A stretch of 64,000 nucleotides of DNA from Pseudomonas sp. AL03 (GTDB lineage Bacteria > Pseudomonadota > Gammaproteobacteria > Pseudomonadales > Pseudomonadaceae). Positions within the stretch are counted from its first letter, which is position 1, and every line of letters starts with the position of its first letter. The translations under genes and the position numbers were made by a program. The notes under the pieces are model-generated. The model had not been told where the DNA came from. It saw only the letters and a program-made list of their open reading frames with translations, and searched no databases. Positions 10,744 through 21,188 of the stretch are shown here, piece by piece. The stretch is from NCBI RefSeq assembly GCF_029960815.1, contig NZ_JASBRE010000001.1:248001-312000 (forward strand), in the 5' to 3' direction.

Positions 10744-11911
10744 GCCGAGGCTCAAGGCTTGAGGCAAGCGGGGTCTGACAAGCCCCGCGCAATTGCCCCT
10801 CAAACTGCTCGATAATCGCCGGCCAACCCTGCCGACTCGCATGCTGACGCGCATTAAGCCGCACACAGCGTAAGGTTTCGCGCTTCTCCAGCAGCCAACA
10901 CGCTGCATCGCAGAACGCCTCTTCGTCCCCCGGCATCGCCAGTACACCGTTGTAGCCATGGCGGATGTGCTGAGCCGCCGCCGCTTGATCGTAAGCCACC
11001 ACACCCAAACCCGAAGCCAGTGCCTCAAGTACCACGTTGCCAAAAGTCTCGGTCAGGCTCGGAAACAGAAACACATCCCCCGACGCGTAGTGACTGGCCA
11101 GGGCTTCGCCGCGTTGTGAGCCACAAAAAATCGCCTCGGGCAGTTCCTTCTCAAGTGCCGCTCGTTGCGGACCATCGCCGACTACGATCAACTTTATCGT
11201 TTGCTGTGGATAAGTCGCTTTCAGCGCGTCGAAACTGTGCTTGAGCAGGCCCAGATTTTTCTCCGGTGCCAGGCGTCCTACGTGGATGACAGCAATGTCG
11301 TCGTTACCCAGCCCCCAACTATCACGCAGGGCATTAATCCGTTTGGTCGGGTGAAACAACTGGCTGTCGACCCCTCGGGACAGCAACGCCAGGCGCTCGA
11401 AATGCCAGCGCTCCAGTTCCAACCGCTGGCTCACGCTGGGCACCAGGGTCAGGGTCGAGCGATTGTGAAACCAGCGCAGATAGTGAGTCAGCAAACGTGT
11501 CAGCAATCCGAGCCCATATTGGCTGGAGTACTGCTGGAAATTGGTGTGGAAGCCACTGACGACCGAAATCCCCAAGCGCCGTGCCGCGCGCAAGGCCGAC
11601 AATCCCAGCGGTCCTTCCGTGGCGATGTACAGCACGTCCGGCCGATGACGCTTCCAGCGCCGCAGCAATTTGTGCATCGACGACTGGCCCCATTGCAAGC
11701 CGGGATAGCCCGGCAGCGGCCAGCCCCGACACAGCAACAGCGCATCGTCGCTGCCCAGTTGCTGGTCGCAAACCTGACGAGGTCGCACCAATTCCACCTG
11801 ATGCCCGCGCGCGCGCAAGCCGTCGCACAAGCGGCCAAGGGTATTGGCTACGCCGTTGATTTCCGGTGGGAAGGTTTCGGTGATCAGGGTGATATGCAGA
11901 GCTGTCGTCAT
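10712..11911 (-). CDS. Glycosyltransferase family 4 (GT-B fold)
   Basis: A 399-residue GT-B glycosyltransferase of the MgtA-like mannosyltransferase group. The N-terminal domain opens with ITETFPPEINGVANT, and the C-terminal donor-binding domain has HVGRLAPEKNL, the VVGDGPQRAAL motif and the ExxxxxxLEALASGLGVVAYD pocket. Relatives act on membrane lipids (glucuronosyl-diacylglycerol mannosylation) or cell-envelope glycans; the acceptor here is unknown. The start at 11911 is chosen because the conserved fold begins immediately; ATG at 11935 is an alternative. The gene stands alone. Confidence 0.87.
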   Translation of the reverse strand: MTTALHITLITETFPPEINGVANTLGRLCDGLRARGHQVELVRPRQVCDQQLGSDDALLLCRGWPLPGYPGLQWGQSSMHKLLRRWKRHRPDVLYIATEGPLGLSALRAARRLGISVVSGFHTNFQQYSSQYGLGLLTRLLTHYLRWFHNRSTLTLVPSVSQRLELERWHFERLALLSRGVDSQLFHPTKRINALRDSWGLGNDDIAVIHVGRLAPEKNLGLLKHSFDALKATYPQQTIKLIVVGDGPQRAALEKELPEAIFCGSQRGEALASHYASGDVFLFPSLTETFGNVVLEALASGLGVVAYDQAAAAQHIRHGYNGVLAMPGDEEAFCDAACWLLEKRETLRCVRLNARQHASRQGWPAIIEQFEGQLRGACQTPLASSLEPRLKPGSSTPHG

Positions 11912-11975
11912 GACCTCAGTGTCGGCTGAGGCCATGTCGTCAGTGTGACGGTGGGATGATGGATTTGTGACGGGC

Positions 11976-12728
11976 TCAGCGTTGGGTCACCAGGTTTTCA
12001 GCCCCGCGCTCGCGCACCCAGAACAAGGTCGCACCCGCCACCGCCGCCGGCATCATCAGGATGTTGACCACCGGAATCAGCAGCACCAGATAAACACTCC
12101 CGCCGAAACTCATGCTCTGCCAGCGCTTCTCGCGCAACCAGGCAAGCATCTCGTTCCAGCCCAGTTTGTGGTTGTCCGCCGGGTAGTCGATGTATTGGAT
12201 CGCCATCATCCACACCCCGAACAGCAACCACAGTGGCGCAGCGATGATGTTCACCACCGGAATGAACGAAAGGATGAACAACCCGATGGCGCGCGGCAGG
12301 AAGTAGCCGAGTTTGCGCATTTCCCGGGCCAGGGTGCGAGGGATCATGGCGATCAGTTCGCCCCAGCTGAAGGCCGGGAAGTCGTCGGTGCCGCGCACCA
12401 CCACTTCGACTTTCTCCGCCAGGAAACCGTTGAATGGCGCGGCGATGACGTTGGCCAGCATGGTGAAGGTAAAGAACACCATCAACACCACCAGCACCAC
12501 GAACAACGGCCAGAGGACATAATTGAGAAAACTCAACCAATCGGGCAGGGACGGCATCAATGTATCGACCCACAGGCTGAATTGATGGCTGGCCAGGTAG
12601 ATCAATCCGACGAACAGCACCAGGTTGATCACCAGGGGCAACAATACGAACAAGCGCAGGCTTGGGCTCAGGACCAGCTTGAGGCCTTCGCGCAGGTATT
12701 GCGGGCCGGACAGAACGGGGGCGGGCAT
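11976..12728 (-). CDS. cysZ: Sulfate transporter CysZ
   Basis: A 250-residue inner-membrane protein of the CysZ (EI24) family, which mediates sulfate uptake for cysteine synthesis. Several long hydrophobic segments alternate with amphipathic helices, and a conserved region reads [18 protein letters not shown]. The ATG at 12728 has CGGAG seven bases upstream; earlier in-frame Mets are not supported. It is divergent from trxB. It is functionally linked to cysD-cysNC earlier in the window but not adjacent. Confidence 0.93.
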   Translation of the reverse strand: MPAPVLSGPQYLREGLKLVLSPSLRLFVLLPLVINLVLFVGLIYLASHQFSLWVDTLMPSLPDWLSFLNYVLWPLFVVLVVLMVFFTFTMLANVIAAPFNGFLAEKVEVVVRGTDDFPAFSWGELIAMIPRTLAREMRKLGYFLPRAIGLFILSFIPVVNIIAAPLWLLFGVWMMAIQYIDYPADNHKLGWNEMLAWLREKRWQSMSFGGSVYLVLLIPVVNILMMPAAVAGATLFWVRERGAENLVTQR

Positions 12729-12893
12729 AACGTGCTCCGAGCAAAGGGGAAACGCGCCGACCTTACCGGCTTTGTCTGACGGGCGAAAGCGCGGTAGCAG
12801 CATCGACATTAACTGTAACAAAGGCGCCTATCTCTCCCTCGTGATGGGATAGAGACCGCCTATGAGCTGGATTGTTAAACCGTATTTCCTTAA

Positions 12894-14006
<1,113 letters not shown>

Positions 14007-14089
14007 TTGCGTTGTAATGAAAAAACAGGCCTCGGTTATTCCCCCACCTAGGAATACATAGTTAGGGTCTTTCTAGACTGTAACTACCC

Positions 14090-14118
14090 AAATACCCCTC
14101 TATGAGGGGTATTTTTTT
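14090..14118 (+). terminator. Terminator after trxB
   Basis: AAATACCCCTC, a TAT loop, GAGGGGTATTT and further Ts. It lies 84 bases past the trxB stop. Between 14119 and 14330 no gene is visible. Confidence 0.85.
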
Positions 14119-14330
14119 GACATCGCTAATCTGAAAGCCATACCGTGATTTAGCAGGGTATGTAGGTGAATTGAGTCCCATGTGCGAAATCGCATCGTAC
14201 TTGGCCATTCATTTGCGCTCGATCAGGCAATCGAAAACAACTCTGAGAATCATCTGGCCGGCCTTCCCACCTCACGAGGTGGCGCAAAATTCAAAGTGCG
14301 AACTTAGTCTTTTACTGTGAGGAGGCCGTG

Positions 14331-14414
14331 ATGAAATTTTGTGGCATAGACCTGCATTCGAACAACGGTGTTGTGGTGGTTGCCGACCGGCTACATTCAT
14401 CCGCCAAGGAATGA
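14331..14414 (+). pseudogene. IS110-family transposase, N-terminal stub
   Basis: ATG preceded by GAGGAGG opens a 27-codon frame encoding MKFCGIDLHSNNGVVVVADR before it runs out at TGA. The GIDLHSNN start is the hallmark of IS110-family transposases and contains the first Asp of their RuvC-like DEDD active site. Everything after about residue 20 is missing. The upstream sequence, including CACCTCACGAGGTGG at about 14269, is probably the element's left end. This is a deletion remnant and cannot transpose. Confidence 0.75.
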
Positions 14415-14567
14415 CCGCCTCTATGTGTGACGACAGTTGTATCGCGGTTGGTGCCAGCACCTATGAATGAAGGATCATCTTGAAAATGCAATTGCAAATT
14501 TGTATCATTCGCTTTCAATTCAGCGAAGCAGGGAATGCAGCGCCAAAACAATAATAAGGTCAAGGCA

Positions 14568-15140
14568 ATGCTCAAAATGCTTCTCGTATACGGTCATCTG
14601 CTCGCTACGTGTATTGCCCTGGGGAGGGTGTTGCAGGCGGATCACAAGCTGTGGAGTTGGCGCAAGGAAATACTGGACCAGGCGAGGCTTGAGTACCTTG
14701 ATGAAACTCAGAGGATCGTCACCCTCGCACTACTGGCTCTTTGGGCAAGCGGACTGTTGCTGGTGCTTCAGGGTTATCTCAATGAAGGCGACGCGTATCT
14801 GCTCAATCAGAAACTCTGGGCCAAGGTAACTGTCGTCGCGCTGCTTAGCCTCAACGGTGCATTATTGCATCGAGTCGGCTTCCCGTTGCTGCAAAAGGCT
14901 CCATTCGTCGCACTGCGCAGTGCAGGCCGCACGCGGCTCGCCTTGTTGGGTGCGCTTTCCATGAGCGGTTGGCTGTTCGCCGCTTTCCTGGGGGTGGCTC
15001 GAGCCTGGAATCACGTGTTGCCTTATCTACATGTGATGGGCGCATTCGCCGCATTCTCGTTACTGGCTTGTTGCGTGGCACTTGCAGTCGCCGGTAGGGC
15101 GGGCAGTGTCGGTGCGCAAAAATCCTCGGTACCGGGGTAG
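14568..15140 (+). CDS. Small integral membrane protein of unknown function
   Basis: A 190-residue protein with four to five hydrophobic segments (about residues 3-18, 54-73, 85-105, 126-145 and 152-178). It starts MLKMLLVYGHLLATC; a similar opening occurs in predicted membrane proteins of the DUF2214-like group in Pseudomonas, though I cannot place it firmly. No catalytic motif is visible. Start 14568 is chosen for AAGG upstream and because the first membrane segment begins there; an ATG 11 codons earlier is possible. It stands alone between the IS110 stub and the amine-catabolism operon. Confidence 0.65.
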   Translation: MLKMLLVYGHLLATCIALGRVLQADHKLWSWRKEILDQARLEYLDETQRIVTLALLALWASGLLLVLQGYLNEGDAYLLNQKLWAKVTVVALLSLNGALLHRVGFPLLQKAPFVALRSAGRTRLALLGALSMSGWLFAAFLGVARAWNHVLPYLHVMGAFAAFSLLACCVALAVAGRAGSVGAQKSSVPG

Positions 15141-15281
15141 CTATCAATAACGTGCAGCCGGTAGCCTGGAGTTTGTCGAGCCATGGTGGTCATTGTCCGC
15201 TGCGGCCACCGCCAGCGCTTGAACCTGCACCTGTCCCGGCGCCGCTGCCACTCGAACCGCCCTTCAAGTCTAAACATACAA

Positions 15282-15301
15282 GCGAGCAAGCTCGCTCCCA
15301 C
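15282..15301. repeat. Single REP-type palindrome
   Basis: GCGAGCAAGCTCGCTCCCAC is the common REP core of fluorescent pseudomonads (GAGC-AA-GCTC dyad). It lies 30 bases beyond the 3' end of the convergent FAD oxidase gene. No inverted partner is nearby. Confidence 0.75.
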
Positions 15302-15331
15302 AAGTTTTTTCGTCGCCGAAGTCGATTGCGA

Positions 15332-16618
15332 TCAGCCGCGCAATCTCTCCTGGACAAAATCCATGAGCTTCAGCGATTGATAGATCGCATTGGCGGCAAC
15401 GCGTCCGAACGGTCCACCATTCCAGTCCAGCAGGTACGATTTGAACAACTGATACCGTGCACTTTCTCCACACACCGCTTCAGCGATCACCCGGCCGCCA
15501 ATCGAGCCGGTATTCAAACCATGGCCACCAAACGAGGTGCAGGCCCAGACGCCCGGTTCCAGCAATCCCAGGTTGGGCATCTTGTTGGTGGAGTAACCCA
15601 TCAGGCCGGACCAGGCGAGTTCGATGTTAACCGGGGCCAGTTGCGGATAGACCGAGACCATATCCGCCTTGAGCATCGTCGCCAGGGCTTTCTCGTTCTG
15701 TTCGTTGCGGGTGGTGATGCGTCCGCCCCAGAGCAGGCGGTCACCTTCGACCACGCGGTAGTAGTCCGAGGCGCGGCGGTCGTCGGAGAACGCGGCGTCC
15801 GAGTCAAGGACGTTTTTGATCGAGTCGCCCAAGTGTTCGGTCAGCACCACATAGGTGGCGATGGGCAGGTAGGCGCGGCTGAGTTTTTGCAGTTCTGGCC
15901 CTCCGTAACCGCCGGCGCAGAACACCAGGTCCTGGCAGCGTACGGAGCCGTGAGCCGTCTGGACAATGTTGTCGGCGCCGTCGCGCCGCCAGGCCAGCAT
16001 TTTTGATTGTTCGAAAATTCGGCCTCCCGCTGCTTCGATGGCGAGGGCCAGTCCCAGACAATAATTCAGTGGATGAAAGTGCAGGGCGTTCGGATCTTCG
16101 ATGCCCTGGAAATAGCGCAGGGTGTGGGCCCGCTCACGGACCTGATGGGTGTCGAGGTAGTTGAGTTCATAACCGAAGTCACGGCGCATCGTGTCGATGT
16201 GGTTTTTCACGCCAGCACTGTCGTCGTAGCGCTTGACCTGAATCGTACCGGCGGATGGATCGCAGCCAGTCAGTGCCAGTTCGGCGATGTTGCGGCGGAC
16301 AATCTCCACCCCCTCGACCGACATTTGAAAGAGTGCCTTGGCCTGTTCCAATCCAAGTTTCTTGCGTATCGCTCCCGACCCTTCAGCCCAGCCCGGCGAG
16401 ACCACGCCGCCATTTCGACCGGAGGCGCCCCAGGCGACGTGCTGGGCTTCGAGGATGATCACGCGTTTGCCGCGTCGGGTCAGTTCCAGGGCGGCGGTAA
16501 GGCCGGCGATCCCGGCGCCGATGATGCAGGCGTCGCAGGTTTCGTTGGTGTGCAGTTCGGGCCTGGCTGCGCGGGGCAGCGAGGTTTGGGAATACCAGGT
16601 GGTGGGGATGTTGTGCAT
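15332..16618 (-). CDS. FAD-dependent amine oxidase, gamma-glutamylputrescine oxidase-like
   Basis: A 428-residue DAO-family flavoenzyme. The N-terminal dinucleotide-binding motif IIGAGIAGLTAAL is followed by EAQHVAWGASGRNGG, characteristic of the PuuB/glycine-oxidase-like group. The C-terminal part has the flavin loop FGGHGLNTG. It probably oxidises a secondary or primary amine to an aldehyde plus H2O2. It is the last gene of the minus-strand run aminotransferase - permease - ATPase - binding protein - oxidase, which suggests uptake and degradation of one amine or amino-acid-like compound. The substrate is inferred only by context. Confidence 0.82.
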   Translation of the reverse strand: MHNIPTTWYSQTSLPRAARPELHTNETCDACIIGAGIAGLTAALELTRRGKRVIILEAQHVAWGASGRNGGVVSPGWAEGSGAIRKKLGLEQAKALFQMSVEGVEIVRRNIAELALTGCDPSAGTIQVKRYDDSAGVKNHIDTMRRDFGYELNYLDTHQVRERAHTLRYFQGIEDPNALHFHPLNYCLGLALAIEAAGGRIFEQSKMLAWRRDGADNIVQTAHGSVRCQDLVFCAGGYGGPELQKLSRAYLPIATYVVLTEHLGDSIKNVLDSDAAFSDDRRASDYYRVVEGDRLLWGGRITTRNEQNEKALATMLKADMVSVYPQLAPVNIELAWSGLMGYSTNKMPNLGLLEPGVWACTSFGGHGLNTGSIGGRVIAEAVCGESARYQLFKSYLLDWNGGPFGRVAANAIYQSLKLMDFVQERLRG

Positions 16619-16632
16619 GGTGAATCCTTAAA

Positions 16633-16686
16633 AGATCGCAGCCTCGAGCAGCGCCTGCCAAAGTGCGCGTGCCAGGCATGCGATCT
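16633..16686. repeat. Inverted repeat between oxidase and binding-protein genes
   Basis: AGATCGCA at 16633-16640 and TGCGATCT at 16679-16686 bracket 38 bases. The GATCGCAGCCTCG start resembles a repeat scattered between Pseudomonas genes. It could form a stem within the operon transcript and damp expression of the distal oxidase gene. Confidence 0.45.
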
Positions 16687-16697
16687 GGGGGATTGGC

Positions 16698-17525
16698 TTA
16701 CTTGACGGTCGAATAGTCCACGCCGTACCACTTGGTCGACAGCTTGGTCAGCGTGCCATCCTTGTGCATCTCGCCGATGATTTCACCGAGCTTGGCCTTC
16801 AACTCCGCGTCCCCCTTGTCGGTGGCAATGGCCAGGGGTTCGTAGAACACCACGCCGTTGTCGACGGCACGCAGCGGGTAGTTTTTCTTGATGGCCGCTT
16901 CCAGCGTGCTGCGCTGAGTGAGGATGCCGTCTAGACGAACGCCGTCGCCCAGTCGCAAGTCATCCAACGGTCCAAGGGAGCCAGCGTAGGTTTTCATCTT
17001 TTTGGTCTGTACGTCGTAGGTGACTGGGGGCAGGTCCGTCGCTTCGATGGCCAGCGCCTGGTTCAGGTAATCCTCGGACGTGGTGCCGCCTTCGACACCG
17101 ATCGTTTTGCCATTGAGCGCTTTGTGGTCGGTGAGTGTGGATTTGTTGTGTACCGCAAACACGTAGGGCACGTAGTAATAGGTCGCGGGGAAATCGAGGA
17201 TTCGCGCGCGACTTTTGGTGGCGGTCATCGAACCCACCGACATATCCCAGCGCCCGTTCCATTTGCCGGCGGTAATCACGTCCCAATCGGGGGTGATGAA
17301 CTTGACCTCGACGCCGAGACGCTTGGCGATCTCCTTGGAAACGTCGATATCAAACCCGTCGATTTCATTCTTGTCGTTGATAAACCCCTGGGGTGGCCAG
17401 GTCGCCGACGTGGCGACGGTCATTGTTTTGCTGCTCTGGATTTTGTCCAGAACGGCACCGGCGTTGGCGGCGCCGACGAACACCAGCGACATTGCGGCTG
17501 CGATTACGTGTTTTTTGCTGACCAT
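16698..17525 (-). CDS. Amino-acid ABC transporter substrate-binding protein
   Basis: A 275-residue periplasmic binding protein of the HisJ/GlnH class (SBP_bac_3). Its signal peptide is cleaved around residue 23 (VGAANAG). Ligand-pocket elements are visible: WPPQGFINDKNEIDGFDID and WDMSVGSMTATKSRA. Start at 17525 has GTGGAG six bases upstream. It works with the downstream-numbered ATPase (17572) and permease (18370) to import a polar amino acid or amine; the ligand cannot be told from sequence. Confidence 0.92.
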   Translation of the reverse strand: MVSKKHVIAAAMSLVFVGAANAGAVLDKIQSSKTMTVATSATWPPQGFINDKNEIDGFDIDVSKEIAKRLGVEVKFITPDWDVITAGKWNGRWDMSVGSMTATKSRARILDFPATYYYVPYVFAVHNKSTLTDHKALNGKTIGVEGGTTSEDYLNQALAIEATDLPPVTYDVQTKKMKTYAGSLGPLDDLRLGDGVRLDGILTQRSTLEAAIKKNYPLRAVDNGVVFYEPLAIATDKGDAELKAKLGEIIGEMHKDGTLTKLSTKWYGVDYSTVK

Positions 17526-17571
17526 GTCCATCTCCACTTATCGTTATTGTTATGAAGGGGCAAAGCGGTGC

Positions 17572-18363
17572 TCAGTGACCAATGATCTGTGACAGGAATT
17601 TCTGTGCGCGTTCGGTTTGCGGGTTGTTGAAAAACTCGGCCGGGGTGGCTTGTTCGATCACCTGGCCTTGGTCCATGAACAGCACGCGGTCGGCGACCTT
17701 GCTGGCAAAACCCATCTCGTGGGTCACGCAAATCATGGTCATGCCGTCGGTGGCCAACTCGCCCATCACGTCCAGCACCTCGTGGACCATTTCCGGGTCC
17801 AGCGCCGAGGTCGGCTCATCGAACAGCATCACTTTGGGGTTCATGCACAGCGCCCGGGCAATCGCGACGCGCTGTTGCTGGCCACCCGACAGTTGCGACG
17901 GGTACTTGTGCGCATGCTCGGCAATTCTCACCCGCTCCAGGTAGACCTGAGCGCGCTTTTTCGCTTCGCCGCTCGACACGCCTTGCACAAGTTGCGGGGC
18001 CAGGGTCAGGTTGTCCATCACGCTCAAATGCGGGAACAGGTTGAAGCTCTGGAACACCATGCCGATTTCCCGGCGCACGGCGCTGACACTTTCTGCCTCG
18101 CTGGTGAGGGTGATGCCGTTGACCTGGATGTGGCCTTTCTGGAAGTTTTCCAGGTGATTGATGCAGCGAATCATCGTCGATTTTCCCGAGCCTGACGGCC
18201 CGCACACCACCAGGATTTCGCCCGTAGCGACGTTCAGGTCGACATCGCGCAAGGCGTGAAAATTGCCGTACCACTTGTTCAGGCCAGTAATGGAAATCAT
18301 CGAGGGACTGGTCTGCGCAGCAGGTGCCATGTCAATGAGTTCAGCGGTATTGGTTCGAGTCAT
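17572..18363 (-). CDS. Polar amino-acid ABC transporter ATP-binding protein
   Basis: A 263-residue ATPase of the GlnQ/HisP class. Walker A reads GPSGSGKST near residue 58, the ABC signature is LSGGQQQR, and Walker B is [14 protein letters not shown], followed by the H-loop CVTHEMGFA. About 20 extra N-terminal residues precede the domain. ATG 18363 is favoured over the GTG one codon earlier. The permease stop lies within the ribosome-site region of this gene, indicating tight coupling. Confidence 0.95.
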   Translation of the reverse strand: MTRTNTAELIDMAPAAQTSPSMISITGLNKWYGNFHALRDVDLNVATGEILVVCGPSGSGKSTMIRCINHLENFQKGHIQVNGITLTSEAESVSAVRREIGMVFQSFNLFPHLSVMDNLTLAPQLVQGVSSGEAKKRAQVYLERVRIAEHAHKYPSQLSGGQQQRVAIARALCMNPKVMLFDEPTSALDPEMVHEVLDVMGELATDGMTMICVTHEMGFASKVADRVLFMDQGQVIEQATPAEFFNNPQTERAQKFLSQIIGH

Positions 18364-18369
18364 CACGCA

Positions 18370-19344
18370 TCAACCCCTTGCAATGGATCGGTTGACCCTT
18401 TTTTCGATCCGCGCCTGCACCCGTTCGAGGATGAACGACAGGGCCCAGTAAATCATCGCGGCGGTGATTAGCATTTCCAGGTGGCGGAAGTCTGCGCGGC
18501 CCTGGGTCTTGGCCAGGTACATCAGTTCCCAGACGCCGATCACCGACACCAGCGAACTGTCTTTGAGCATGGCGATGAACTGATTACCGGTGGGCGGGAT
18601 GATCACCCGCAAGGCTTGCGGCATGATCACCCGGCTCAAGGTCTTGAACGGACTAATGCCCAGGGCTCGCGAGGCTTCCCACTGACCCACCGGAATGCTC
18701 TGGATGCCCGCGCGAAAAATCTCGGTCATGTAGGCGCCGTAACACAGCGACAACGCGAGGATGCCGGCCGGCACTGCGTCCACCACATAACCCAGTTGCG
18801 GCAGTCCCAGGTAAATCAGGTAGATCTGGATCAGCAGCGGAACACCGCGAAAGAACGAGGTGTAGAACGAGGCGATGGCATTGGCGAGGCCGTTGTTCGA
18901 CAGCTTGGCCACTGCCCCGATCAACGCCAGCACGAAGGCAATCACAATCGCCACGGCGGAGATGTACAGCGTGGTTGCAGCGCCCTGGATGATCAGGAAG
19001 CCGATCTTGTCGAGGATGAAACTGTAGGAGAGGTCGAAGGTGTCGAAGAACGCCAGGAACAGAATCAGCAGTTCGATCCAGACCACGGTGGTCTGCACCT
19101 TGAATTTCAAGCGTCCGAGGACGTGAAAGTTCAGCGTCCCCAGTGCGGCAATGGCCAGGCCGATGGCGATATTACGAGCGGTCAGGCTGTCCGAGGTATT
19201 GCCCAACAGCGGATGCAGGAAATGACTGAGGGCGCTGTTACCCAGGTTCATCAGGTAGGAGCCGAGAAACAGCACGACGGCTACGCCAAGCAGGAATTGA
19301 GGATCATTGGACTTTTTTTTATAAATTATATTGTCGTGATACAT
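18370..19344 (-). CDS. Polar amino-acid ABC transporter permease
   Basis: A 324-residue HisMQ-type permease. The C-terminal 220 residues form the standard BPD_transp_1 domain with the EASRALGISPFKTLSRVIMPQA coupling loop. About 100 residues precede it with extra hydrophobic segments, giving a longer N-terminus than classical GlnP. Only one permease gene is present, so the transporter probably uses a homodimer. Start at 19344 has GAGG five bases upstream; the longer frame to 19416 lacks support. Confidence 0.9.
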   Translation of the reverse strand: MYHDNIIYKKKSNDPQFLLGVAVVLFLGSYLMNLGNSALSHFLHPLLGNTSDSLTARNIAIGLAIAALGTLNFHVLGRLKFKVQTTVVWIELLILFLAFFDTFDLSYSFILDKIGFLIIQGAATTLYISAVAIVIAFVLALIGAVAKLSNNGLANAIASFYTSFFRGVPLLIQIYLIYLGLPQLGYVVDAVPAGILALSLCYGAYMTEIFRAGIQSIPVGQWEASRALGISPFKTLSRVIMPQALRVIIPPTGNQFIAMLKDSSLVSVIGVWELMYLAKTQGRADFRHLEMLITAAMIYWALSFILERVQARIEKRVNRSIARG

Positions 19345-19475
19345 GACTGCCTCAGGCTTGTAGGTGGTAGTGATCTCGCTTGGCAAAGGGGGTATCTGGC
19401 CAGTATTGCGACGCAAAAACGGGGACTACAAGCGAACATAATTCGCTATGTCAGTCCCTGATCGTAGTTTGCTTC

Positions 19476-20726
19476 TCAGGAAAGGTTCGCCAGGCATGCC
19501 TCAAGGATATCCAACCCTTCCTCCAGCACTGCCGCCTCGGTGGTCAACGGTGCCAGAAGCCGAATGATGTGCCGTGATTTGCCGCTGGGCATCAGCAGCA
19601 AACCGGCGTCTCGTGCCAACGCCAGCAGCTGCGTCAACTGCGCCGATGCCGGTGTGCCGTCGGCATTGATCAACTCGATGCCACGCATCGCGCCAACGCC
19701 GGTCAAGCGGCCCAGATATGGCGACAGCTTGCTGGTGCGCCAGGATTCGTAGCGGCTGACAATCGCTTCTTCCTGTTGTGCGCCCCAGGCTTGCAGGTGC
19801 GCGTCAGTCATTTCGTCCAGGGTCGCCAGCGCCGCGGCGCAGGCGATGGGATTGCCTGAATAGGTGCCGCCCAGCCCACCCTTTGGCAAGGTGTCGAGCA
19901 GCGGCTTGCGCCCGACAACCGCACCCAGCGGCACGCCGCCGGCAATGCTTTTGCCCAGCAGGATCAGGTCCGGCTCAATGCCCAGTCGCGAGAACGCAAA
20001 ACGCTGGCCGGTGCGACCAAAGCCGGACTGGATTTCATCGGCAATCAGCAGAATGTTTTTTTCATCACAGAACCGCCGTAGCGCTTGAGCAAACTCCACG
20101 TCCATCGCCAGGAAGCCGGCCTCACCCTGCACTGGTTCGACGATAAAACAGGCGACGTCGTCGACGTCGATCTCGACGCTGAATAGACGGTCCATGGCTT
20201 TCAGGGCCTCGGCACAGGTCACGTCGTTGTCGTTGCTCGGGAAGGGCAGGTGAAACACCGGCCCCGGCAGCACACCGACTTTCTGTTTGTAAGGCGCGAC
20301 TTTACCGTTGAGGTTGAGGGTGGCGAGCGTGCGGCCGTGGAAGGCCCCGTCGAAGGCGATGACGGCTGTGCGGCCGGTCGCGCCACGGACGATTTTCAGG
20401 GCGTTTTCCGCCGCTTCCGCACCGCTGTTGGTGAGCATGCCGCTGACTGGGTAATCCACCGGAATAAACGCGATCAGACGATCCATCAGCTCGAGGTAGG
20501 GCGCATGCGGGGCGGCGTTGAATGCGTAGTGGGTCAGGCGAGTCGCTTGTTCGCGAATGGCCTCGACGATGCGCGGATGGCAATGGCCGAGGTTCAGCAC
20601 CCCGATACCACCGACGAAGTCGATGTAGCGTTTGCCATCGGTGTCCCAGACCTCGGCATTTTTGCCGTGGCTGAGCGTGACGGGATGAACGATGTTGATC
20701 GACCGGCTGATGGTTTCGCTGCTCAT
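19476..20726 (-). CDS. Class III omega-aminotransferase (GabT-like)
   Basis: A 416-residue PLP-dependent aminotransferase related to 4-aminobutyrate aminotransferase. PLP-site features are visible: TNSGAEAAENALKIVRG, FDGAFHGRT, LIADEIQSGFGRTG and the Schiff-base lysine in LLGKSIAGG near residue 265. It is first in the minus-strand operon that continues with the ABC transporter and FAD oxidase, so a GABA, polyamine-derived or other omega-amino substrate is likely. I leave out the gabT symbol because substrate range varies in this family. Confidence 0.88.
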   Translation of the reverse strand: MSSETISRSINIVHPVTLSHGKNAEVWDTDGKRYIDFVGGIGVLNLGHCHPRIVEAIREQATRLTHYAFNAAPHAPYLELMDRLIAFIPVDYPVSGMLTNSGAEAAENALKIVRGATGRTAVIAFDGAFHGRTLATLNLNGKVAPYKQKVGVLPGPVFHLPFPSNDNDVTCAEALKAMDRLFSVEIDVDDVACFIVEPVQGEAGFLAMDVEFAQALRRFCDEKNILLIADEIQSGFGRTGQRFAFSRLGIEPDLILLGKSIAGGVPLGAVVGRKPLLDTLPKGGLGGTYSGNPIACAAALATLDEMTDAHLQAWGAQQEEAIVSRYESWRTSKLSPYLGRLTGVGAMRGIELINADGTPASAQLTQLLALARDAGLLLMPSGKSRHIIRLLAPLTTEAAVLEEGLDILEACLANLS

Positions 20727-20849
20727 GGATACCTGACTCAGAAGAAGGGATGCTTCTTTTTATCTAAGCCGTGAGCAGCGGTGCCCGGCAAACGAAATAA
20801 AGTTGCCGGGTCAATCTTAAAAGTCGGGATGTGTTGGGTGGGCGTGGAA

Positions 20850-21188
20850 TCAGCGGCGAGTCAGCGGCTGCCGAGTGAACTTCACTCCGGCCAAACCATG
20901 AGCAATCAACGCGCGGATATTGCCGTGGTCGCTGCCTTCAGGCGTGGCCAGCACCGAGCGGTAATGCTCGCCGAACGCCAACAGCGCTTCTTCATCACTC
21001 AAGCCTTCCAGCAGCGCCAGACCCAGGGTCTTGCACGAGCCTTCGTTCTGCCCGGCAGCGTTTTCCACGCCGCCGTTGTTGAAGGCCTGTGGCTGGTAGT
21101 CGTAACCAGTGGCGATGAACGCCAGGGTGTCGGCAAAAACGTGTTCGCCGCTCTTGAGGCCGGTGCGCAGGGTGTTCAAATCACTCAT
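20850..21188 (-). CDS. HopJ-family protein
   Basis: A 112-residue protein matching the HopJ family, once listed as type III effectors. The family is present in Pseudomonas without secretion systems and near housekeeping genes, as here, so an effector role is doubtful. The start at 21188 (MSDLNTLR) overlaps the 3' end of the DUF1244 gene by eight bases with the stop-start signature of coupled genes. No secretion signal or catalytic motif is visible. Confidence 0.8.
   Translation of the reverse strand: MSDLNTLRTGLKSGEHVFADTLAFIATGYDYQPQAFNNGGVENAAGQNEGSCKTLGLALLEGLSDEEALLAFGEHYRSVLATPEGSDHGNIRALIAHGLAGVKFTRQPLTRR

Noticed and set aside
20850..21188. HopJ as a secreted type III effector
   Set aside because: It is linked to DUF1244 and folX housekeeping genes, with no type III genes or Hrp box visible nearby.
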